DNA from: Hyaloperonospora brassicae
Taxonomy: Eukaryota > Oomycota > Peronosporomycetes > Peronosporales > Peronosporaceae
NCBI GenBank assembly: GCA_947650285.1
Contig: CANTFL010001335.1
Span: 62,001 to 126,000 of the forward strand
DNA length: 64,000 nt
Direction: 5' to 3'
Shown in pieces: positions 57,240 to 64,000 of the stretch; the stretch's first letter is position 1; the number at the start of each line of letters is the position of its first letter. Under the pieces are notes generated by a model. It searched no databases. It had not been told where the DNA came from and was given only the letters and a program-made list of their open reading frames with translations. The position numbers and the translations under genes are program-made.

Positions 57240-58988
57240 CTACCAAACAAAAAGATAGAGTCCTAACAGCAGCGTGAGCACAAACGTAGCAAACGCCTTG
57301 AGAAAAAAGGTACGGGATGCCGAAGTGCAGTCAGGCGCTAACGTCACTTCCGCAAGCAGAGCGGCACTATCGATACACACCGTCGTTCTGCTCGTGACAC
57401 CATCTTTCTCCTCCAGCTCCTGCTGCTTCCTGATGGAAGCAAACTTCTTCTTTACCATCTCCAAGGCCGGTAAAACCATATCACGCCCGGCCGCCAGCTC
57501 AAAGACATCCCTAAATTCAGTCTCAAACTTCGTTTGCAGTGGTGGCCTTGCAGCCAAATCGGACTGCATTCCAACAATCAGAAAATGTCATGCGGCTTAC
57601 TAGTTGGATGCACGTGTTACATAGTCAACAGAACGCACCGTGATAACAGATGTAGCTTCCTCAAACGGAGCTCCGAGGCCAAGATCAAGCATTCGCAGGA
57701 CGAAGTGGTTAAAGATCCAATCGGGAAGGGGAAGTAGCACCATCAGTGACCGCACTGAAAACAGTGTGGCCGCGCTCGTATCAGGGTCTGCATCCCCGCT
57801 CTTCCGTTCAGACTTCTTGTTTGCAGCTGCAACACTTGCCAGCACTGCGCGAAACAAGCGATCCATCTCTGTCAGCGCCTGAAGAAACACAAACCGTGTC
57901 TTCCGATCACGCAGTCCCTCATGGACGCTCTTTCCCGTCAGTGCATTGATGTAGTAAAAGGTCCGCAGCATCGTGCATCCCCACTTGATTGCTAGGAGCG
58001 TATCACGCGAGACAAAACAGAAGTAACCTTTGTTTGTCAGCATTCACCAAGTAACTACCAATTCGTGGCAGCTTCCCACCTTGCACGTTTCCTCGGCTAA
58101 GCACTTGGATTCCCGTGCCTTCCAGCACGTTTAGCGCATAGATTGCAGAACTCTTTTCGTTCCTGTGCACAACAACAACAACAACAACATAACAAACACA
58201 TCCATGATCACCACGGGTTACAGCTGCTGTATCACACACACGCCAACTCACGAAAGCCGCTCGACAAAGAAACAGCCATTCGACAATGGTCTCAGCACGT
58301 CTTTTTCGTCCTTGACGATCTGGAAAGCAGTGCCGCCATGCAGCACAATCGCGTCCGGCAATCTGCACACGTCCGTCAAGCCAAAAATTGCACTTTACAT
58401 CAATATGTGTCGCCACAAAGTGTACACTACACACAAACATGTACACATAACATCGACGCAACAGTCGTACGCAGCGTTTAGAAGAGCAAGACGCCGCAGC
58501 GTCGTCTGCAGACTCCACACCACACGCTTTGGGCGGTCCTGATCCTGTTGTCCAAGTCGCTTGCGCAGAAACTCGACGACGGAAAGCGTCACGTCTACCT
58601 CGAGCACCAGGAGCCACAGGTCGCAGGTCCCCAATTTCATCCAATCGTCTGTCTCCTCGTACAACTCGCCCGACAGCTGACGGCTGTGAAGTACCGCGCC
58701 ATCCGAACGCAGCGCCATCGCCCCAGATGCGGTCGTCTTCAGCCGCCTATCATCGGGTCGCGTCTCGTCTGCGTGTATGCCCACGAGGTACGTCTTGGCA
58801 CAGCGTCCGCTCGTCGCTAGACACAGCGCGACATACTGCGCCAGTTGCGTCTCCTCCGACGACACGCTGCTCGCCTTAGTGTACACGACGCTCACGACGG
58901 GCAGCATTTTGTCAAATGGGATCGTCGCACTCAACTGATTGGCTGAAATGAAACACTCGGTGCCCGCCGTCGTTGTGCGCGTCTGCAT
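57240..58988 (-). CDS. Tail-anchored ketopantoate-reductase-like protein
   Basis: Minus-strand exons 58471-58988, 58252-58362, 58080-58162, 57639-58027 and 57240-57563 have consistent phases and give 474 residues; introns are 52-108 nt. The order of segments resembles the PanE/ApbA fold: a beta-alpha-beta start (LPVVSVVYTKASSV), CDLWLLVLEVDVT, VVWSLQTTLRRLALLNAALPDAIVLHGGTAF, then the C-terminal domain GIQVLSRGNVQ, AIKWGCTMLRTFYYINALTG and RFVFLQALTEMDRLFRAV. The Gly-rich GxGxxG dinucleotide motif expected at the start is missing, so reductase activity is doubtful. The protein ends in a hydrophobic stretch, FFLKAFATFVLTLLLGLYLFVW, a tail anchor not usual in this family. Family placement rests on pattern memory alone. 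It is head-to-head with the beta-COP gene. Confidence 0.6.
58169..58190. repeat. AAC trinucleotide microsatellite in an intron
   Basis: About seven AAC units lie within the intron 58163-58251 of the ketopantoate-reductase-like gene, just before its acceptor. On the coding strand they read TTG, forming a T-rich tract. Confidence 0.85.
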
Positions 58989-59244
58989 CACACACGGTCG
59001 TCAGCTGGGGCAATGTTGTGACAATACGTGCCCATGACGAGAGCTAAAAATATAATATGCCGCATTTTGGTATCATCACTCCGTTTGCTGCAAAATTAGC
59101 ATCGTCAGGACCAAAAAAAACATGATCAATCATTGGCAGATATAGCGTCCGCCGACTCCCCCTCACGCTCTTTATCCACCAATCAAACAGCGACGCTGCC
59201 CCCACCACGCCCCCTCAGCGACGTGGCAAAAGGATTCCAGCAGC
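58989..59244. promoter_or_regulatory. Likely shared promoter region, 256 bp
   Basis: The region separates the divergent starts of the ketopantoate-reductase-like gene and beta-COP. It holds CCAAT-type sequences on both strands (ATTGG at about 59132 and CCAATCA at about 59178) and an A-rich patch at 59113. Start sites cannot be placed from sequence alone. Confidence 0.5.
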
Positions 59245-62241
59245 ATGGCCGGCGTGACGAACGAGCGCTACTGTACGGTGCTGCTGCAGCAAGTGACGGA
59301 AGAGAAGGCGGTGCCGCCGTCGCAGGATGAGATCCTCAAAGGCCTCGAGTCGCCCAAGGTCGAGCACAAGATCCGCGCCGTGAAGAGCGCGATCCTCGCG
59401 CTGTTGCAGGGCGAGCACTTCTCCAAAGTGTTGATGCACATTATCCGCTTTTGCTCGACCCAGAGCGACCACACGCTCAAGAAACTGCTGATGGTGTACT
59501 GGGAGATCGCGCCTAAGTACGAACAGTCCCCCCAGCCCGCTGCGGGGACGGCTGCGGCCCCGCCCAAGCTCCTGCCGGAGATGATTCTCGTGTGCAATGC
59601 CCTGTTGAACGACTTGAACCACCCAAACGAATACATTCGCGGCTGCATGCTGCGTTTCCTGTGCAAAATCAAGGAAAAAGACATTCTCGAGCCGCTCAAG
59701 GACGCCGTGAAGAGCAATCTCGAGCACCGCCACTCGTACGTGCGGAAGAACGCCGTCATGACGGTGTATACGATGTACAAGACGTTCGGCGACGTGGTGA
59801 TCCCGGACGCTCCTGAGCTCATTGAGCGCTTCATTCTCAATGAGAGTGACGCTGGCGCTCGACGCAATGCGTTTCTGATGCTGAATGACTGCGCTCAGGA
59901 CCGCGCGGTGACGTTTCTGATGAACGCTATGGACCAAGTGCCCAAGTTTGGCGATGGCTTTTCACTCGTGATCTTGGAGACGACACGCAAAGTGTGTCGT
60001 CAGGATCCCGCTCAGAAGGCGCGCTTTGTGCGCTGTGTGTTCCAGCTGCTCAACTCGTCTTCGCCTGCGGTGAGCTATGAGGCAGCGTGGACACTGGTGA
60101 CGCTGTCTGCGGCGCCCACGGCCGTGCGCGCGGCTGCTAAGACCTACTGTGGACTGCTGAACTCGCAGAGTGATAACAATGTGAAGCTGATTGTGCTCGA
60201 TCGACTTGCAGATCTGAAGAAACACCACACGAAAGTGCTGCAAGAGATTGTGATGGATATCATGCGCGCATTGAGTTCGCCCAGTCTTGACATTTGCAAG
60301 AAAGTGTTGGAGATCGCAATGGATCTTGTCTCCGTGCGGAACATTGATGAAGTCGTGACGCACTTGAAGAGAGAGGTCGTCAAGACACAGGACAAGACCC
60401 GCGAAAAGGCCGGCGAGTACCGTCACCTGCTTATCAAGGCCATCCACGCATGCGCTGTCAAGTTCCCGGAAGTCGCAAACGCTGTGGTGCACCTGCTGAT
60501 GGAGTTTCTCAACCAGCCAGATGGTGCGATGGATGTCGTGCTCTTCGTGCGTGCAATGTGCGAAAGCTACCCAGACCTTCGTGGGGGCATTCTACAGAAG
60601 CTGATGGTATCCTTTAGCGACATTTCGTTGGCCAAGGTGTATCGAGTGGGGCTCTGGATCCTAGGAGAATATGCTACTTTGCCTCCAGAGGACGGTACGG
60701 AGAGCGACACGTCGATTCTCGAAGCTGCCAACACCATTTTCGGTGCTATCGGTAGTCTACCGTTGATTACGGACGCGATGCTGAAGGCGTCCACCGAAAC
60801 TGCCGAAAAAAGCACAGAGGATCCAACTGCTGCTGGTGCGGCTTATTCGAAGCCTGTCACGAAGAGCGTTGTCCTGGCCGATGGCACGTACGCGACCGAG
60901 ACGTCTTATGCTGCTCCTGCTGCAAAGTCAACGGTGACGGACGAGGAAGGCGTCCCAGGCTTGCGGCGTTTGCTGCTGAATGGCGACTTTTTCCTTGGCG
61001 CAGCAGTAGCTTCCACGCTGACGAAGCTGTGTCTGCGTGTGTCCAACGGTGACCTTGCAAACGCCACTGCCCGCGATGCTGTGATAAAGAAGCTGGTTGT
61101 GGATTCTACACGATGCATGTGTGCAATTGTGGCATATGGCCAATCTAAGGCGAGCAAGCACGAGATTGACCAGGACTCTGCTCGCCGCATCCTTATGGGT
61201 GTGCGTGTGCTACTAGACCCCGCAAGTGCTCAGGCGACACACGCGATCATTACCGAAGAATGTCGTGCTGCGTATCGTAACCTTCTCGACGCCCAGAAGG
61301 CACAAGAGGCAGAAGCTGCGCGCTCTGCGGCAGGTGGTGCCAATGGCGAGCCAGTGACTCACGCAGACGATTTGATCAACTTTCGACAGTTGCGCGGCAA
61401 GAAGGCTTTGGGCTCAACTGACATCGACATTGACGACGGCGCTGACATCAACCGCGCCCTCGGTCAGCAGGGCAACGGTGCTGACAACGAATATGCTGGT
61501 GCGATGCGACATGTGCACCAATTGACAGGTTTTGCGGACCCTGTGTACGCCGAGGCTTATGTCACGGTTCATGACTACGACATTGTGCTGGAGATTCTAG
61601 TGGTGAACCGCCTTCCCCAGACACTTACAAACCTATCGGTGGACTTGTCTACTATTGGCGACCTCAAGCTCGTGGAGCGCCCTCAGCCGCAAACCATCGG
61701 GCCACTTGACCAGCGCACGATCCGTGCCAACATCAAGGTGAGCTCGACTGAAACGGGCCACATCTTTGGTACTATCGTGTACGACTCGGCATCAGGTGCA
61801 GAGAAGACGTATGTAAATTTGAACGATATCCACCTGGACATCATGGACTACATCAAGCCAGCCACGTGCACAGACAGCGCTTTTCGTGCCATGTGGGCCG
61901 AATTTGAGTGGGAGAATAAGGTGGCTGTGCACACGGAGCTGTCGAGTGTGTTTGAGTTCCTGCAGCACGTTGTCGACAAGACGAACATGCGCTGCATGAC
62001 GCCCACAGCATCACTCGGTGGCGACACGAACTTCCTGGCTGCGAATCTGTACGCCAAGAGTGTCTTCGGCGAAGACGCGCTTGTCAACCTCAGCGTCGAG
62101 AAGCAGGACAGTGGCCGTATTGCTGGTTACATTCGTATCCGCAGCAAGACGCAAGGCATTGCCCTCAGCCTAGGCGATCGCATCACCGCTGTGCAGCGCG
62201 GCAAGGAGGACCAGAGCAAGCGAAAGAAGTTTCTTGGTTAG
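59245..62241 (+). CDS. COPB1: Coatomer subunit beta (beta-COP)
   Basis: One exon, 998 residues, close to the usual 950-970. It is a core subunit of the COPI coat that carries cargo from Golgi to ER and within the Golgi. The N-terminal two thirds is the adaptin-like helical solenoid, with hallmark stretches ILALLQGEHFSKVLMHIIRFC, HPNEYIRGCMLRFLCKIKE, EHRHSYVRKNAVM and SPAVSYEAAWTLV. A linker rich in Ala and Glu (residues about 680-700) precedes DDLINFRQLRGKK. The beta-COP C-terminal and appendage domains follow (GFADPVYAEAYVTVHDYDI, RPQPQTIGPLDQRTIRANIKVSSTETGHIFGTIVYD). No break is seen. The ATG follows the shared upstream region directly. Confidence 0.97.
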   Translation: MAGVTNERYCTVLLQQVTEEKAVPPSQDEILKGLESPKVEHKIRAVKSAILALLQGEHFSKVLMHIIRFCSTQSDHTLKKLLMVYWEIAPKYEQSPQPAAGTAAAPPKLLPEMILVCNALLNDLNHPNEYIRGCMLRFLCKIKEKDILEPLKDAVKSNLEHRHSYVRKNAVMTVYTMYKTFGDVVIPDAPELIERFILNESDAGARRNAFLMLNDCAQDRAVTFLMNAMDQVPKFGDGFSLVILETTRKVCRQDPAQKARFVRCVFQLLNSSSPAVSYEAAWTLVTLSAAPTAVRAAAKTYCGLLNSQSDNNVKLIVLDRLADLKKHHTKVLQEIVMDIMRALSSPSLDICKKVLEIAMDLVSVRNIDEVVTHLKREVVKTQDKTREKAGEYRHLLIKAIHACAVKFPEVANAVVHLLMEFLNQPDGAMDVVLFVRAMCESYPDLRGGILQKLMVSFSDISLAKVYRVGLWILGEYATLPPEDGTESDTSILEAANTIFGAIGSLPLITDAMLKASTETAEKSTEDPTAAGAAYSKPVTKSVVLADGTYATETSYAAPAAKSTVTDEEGVPGLRRLLLNGDFFLGAAVASTLTKLCLRVSNGDLANATARDAVIKKLVVDSTRCMCAIVAYGQSKASKHEIDQDSARRILMGVRVLLDPASAQATHAIITEECRAAYRNLLDAQKAQEAEAARSAAGGANGEPVTHADDLINFRQLRGKKALGSTDIDIDDGADINRALGQQGNGADNEYAGAMRHVHQLTGFADPVYAEAYVTVHDYDIVLEILVVNRLPQTLTNLSVDLSTIGDLKLVERPQPQTIGPLDQRTIRANIKVSSTETGHIFGTIVYDSASGAEKTYVNLNDIHLDIMDYIKPATCTDSAFRAMWAEFEWENKVAVHTELSSVFEFLQHVVDKTNMRCMTPTASLGGDTNFLAANLYAKSVFGEDALVNLSVEKQDSGRIAGYIRIRSKTQGIALSLGDRITAVQRGKEDQSKRKKFLG

Positions 62242-62590
62242 ATGGCGATGATGCAGTCGAGGTGGAACTCACCGCTGGCTACTGCGGGAGTGCGAGGCAG
62301 AAGCGAGTGGAGTTGCTGCAGTTGCAGTGGACGAGAGATCTCTCAGGCTCACGCGACACTCAAAGCTTTATTTTTCGTTGATCGTGTGGTCGGTCACTTT
62401 AACAACTTCAGTTGACACTTTTGGTCGCGTAGTTTGCATTCGGGTCCAATTGACACGGCAGCTCTCTGCGGCAGACGAAGGCAACTGTTTTTCATGCAGC
62501 TCTTGAGAGAACTCGTGGTGGTTTGCTCAACGCTTATCGTGAATATTCGTGCTTGACACAAAATATGTAGATTGTCGGATGCGAAAAAAG

Positions 62591-62680
62591 CGCTACATTT
62601 GTGAGCAAGTAGTGTGCTTTTTACCAGAAGTGCTACATTTGTGAGCTAGCATTGTGCTTTTTGACAAAAGCGCATTTTAT
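62591..62680. repeat. 40-bp tandem repeat downstream of beta-COP
   Basis: Two full units with a 40-bp period (62591-62630 and 62631-62670) and a partial third. Each contains GCTACATTTGTGAGC and GTGCTTTTT. They lie between the convergent beta-COP and EDEM3-like genes. Function is unknown. Confidence 0.75.
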
Positions 62681-62739
62681 ACAACGGATCGAGAGTCTAA
62701 GCCATCCTCACTTCCAGGGGTAAGCACCGCTATGCGTCG

Positions 62740-64000
62740 TCAGCCGCTATCAGGAGTCTCGTAAATATGGCATTCAACCCCATCGCGTCCGTCCCACGCG
62801 AAAAAGACTGGAAGGTCGCAACGATAGCTCTTGCTCGCAAGTACGTCTTTGCAAGCAACGTATCCGTACGCTGCTCCAGTCAAACAAGCTGTGTCGTCGC
62901 CTTCTCCACTATTTCGGCGTCTCGACAATAGTAATGGTGTGGGTCTCGCGTCTGTACCCGTTGTGTCGTCTTGCCCTTGACTCGTTTCCGTGTCCAAATT
63001 CACGTCAACAAGGTCGATGCCCCACAACGGACCATAGACTCTCATGTTACCAGCGACTCCATCCACCCACGGAAATGATCGGTCACCGGCAATCGATCTT
63101 CCATCATCGCTGGAGACTTCACGTCGATGGTCTCGCACAACTATCTCGACACTGACTTTCACAGGAGATAGTGAAAGCGCCTGCGCTTCAGCCAAACGGG
63201 TCTCAAACCACTCGCCCAGACGCAGGGGGACCATCACAACTGGAATGTCTAGCGGTTCATCAGCCACTTTATCACTGTTTCCGTCCATTCCACTCATGAC
63301 CATCACTTGATCATTGTCTTCTGTGTTCACTATGATGACGCCCGCAGCGCCCTGCTTGGCCGCATGCCGCGCTTTCGCTTCGAAATAACAGTCACCTCTT
63401 CGAATAAGCACCATCTTTCCTCGAACACGGTCGTTTCCCAAATCAGACACTTCACTGCACGCCATGGCAGGACGAGCGGCCACAAGTTCCATGATCGGAA
63501 AGGCATGAGACGATTGCAAGGTGCTCGCTGCGCCAAAGTCAGCACCAATACAGGGCACTGTGGACCAGACATCGCGTCTGTCGTTCAGACCTTCGTTGAC
63601 GTCGGGTATCCCCTTCTCGTTGGGTTGAGCTTTTCCTGGATGACGACTGCAGCCCACTTGATAGCGTAATGAGCAGCGCTGGTCGACAGACATGCCCGAA
63701 GTACCGTCAACCTTATACGCGTGCATCCATGACAGGTACGGCGGGTCATTATCATTGCCTTGCACTGGCTTCTCTTCTCTCAGCTTCTCAACAGTGTACG
63801 AACCAGCGTCGGCATCATTCGCCGAGCCATCGTGCGGTCCTAGTCCTATAAGAATGTGACTGTGACCAAGAATGCCGGAAGCTTCAATCCAATCACCTGT
63901 TCTCTCGCGAGTCACACGCAATCGATCGGGTAGCTGCTCGACACGGAATTCTCCCAGATCGCTACCACCATACAAACGCTGCACCGCTAGACCGTGATCG
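62740..64000 (-). CDS. C-terminal part of an EDEM3-like protein with PA domain, runs off the window
   Basis: An open minus-strand frame, at least 419 codons, that remains open to the right edge, so the N-terminus is missing. The central segment RGKMVLIRRGDCYFEAKARHAAKQGAAGVIIV, followed by MSGMDGNSDKVADEPLDIPVVMV, is a protease-associated (PA) domain and resembles the PA domain of EDEM3. EDEM3-type proteins are ER glycosyl-hydrolase-47 mannosidases that mark misfolded glycoproteins for degradation. The GH47 catalytic domain would lie beyond the window, so the call rests on the PA domain and the preceding region (GDWIEASGILGHSHILIGLGP). A Cys-containing tail ends ECHIYETPDSG with no KDEL-like signal. 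Other PA-domain proteins (vacuolar sorting receptors, proteases) remain possible. Confidence 0.6.
   Translation of the reverse strand, partial: DHGLAVQRLYGGSDLGEFRVEQLPDRLRVTRERTGDWIEASGILGHSHILIGLGPHDGSANDADAGSYTVEKLREEKPVQGNDNDPPYLSWMHAYKVDGTSGMSVDQRCSLRYQVGCSRHPGKAQPNEKGIPDVNEGLNDRRDVWSTVPCIGADFGAASTLQSSHAFPIMELVAARPAMACSEVSDLGNDRVRGKMVLIRRGDCYFEAKARHAAKQGAAGVIIVNTEDNDQVMVMSGMDGNSDKVADEPLDIPVVMVPLRLGEWFETRLAEAQALSLSPVKVSVEIVVRDHRREVSSDDGRSIAGDRSFPWVDGVAGNMRVYGPLWGIDLVDVNLDTETSQGQDDTTGTDARPTPLLLSRRRNSGEGDDTACLTGAAYGYVACKDVLASKSYRCDLPVFFAWDGRDGVECHIYETPDSG

Overview
This 64 kb window reads as nuclear DNA of an oomycete, probably a Phytophthora or downy-mildew relative (inference). Gene-dense, GC-rich islands with short GT-AG introns (about 50-140 nt) alternate with AT-richer, repeat-filled stretches. 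The genes are eukaryotic (ISWI, beta-COP, MICOS), but two enzymes are of bacterial type (a FadE-like acyl-CoA dehydrogenase and a cyclopropane fatty acid synthase). I cannot name the species.

Layout. 1-8.6 kb: gene-poor, with one 1.2 kb inverted-repeat DNA element. 8.7-22.3 kb: an ISWI-type remodeller with an HMG box at each end, a two-membrane-span LEA2-like protein, and xanthine dehydrogenase (minus strand). 22.4-26.4 kb: a second inverted-repeat element and a decayed Ty3/gypsy pol relic split by a solo LTR with a 5-bp target duplication. 26.4-37.7 kb: a seven-exon gene of unknown function, NAD(P)HX dehydratase (minus, eight exons), the FadE-type acyl-CoA dehydrogenase, a MIC19-like twin-CX9C protein (minus), cyclopropane fatty acid synthase, and a four-span membrane protein (minus). 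37.7-57.2 kb: a transposon graveyard with one young element: a solo LTR, an almost intact 7,985-bp Ty3/gypsy chromodomain element inserted into an L1-type LINE relic, and an LTR remnant. 57.2-64 kb: a tail-anchored ketopantoate-reductase-like protein (minus), beta-COP, and the C-terminal part of an EDEM3-like protein with a PA domain that runs off the right edge.

The most striking signal is in the Ty3/gypsy element at 41,517-49,501. Its LTRs, gag, pol and an extra antisense gene are built almost wholly from consecutive short perfect inverted repeats (arms of about 7-14 nt, small loops, one roughly every 50 nt), while still encoding normal retroelement proteins. Neighbouring host genes and the LINE relic do not look like this, but two other solo LTRs in the window do. 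The element also carries a textbook -1 frameshift signal at the gag-pol junction, a 535-codon antisense ORF overlapping the 3' end of pol, and one frame break after the integrase core.

The host genes do not form a pathway. Several are head-to-head pairs (NAD(P)HX dehydratase/FadE, MIC19/CFA synthase, ketopantoate-reductase-like/beta-COP), so shared promoter regions are likely. Exon structures were derived by eye from splice signals and reading-frame phase; none was checked against transcripts.
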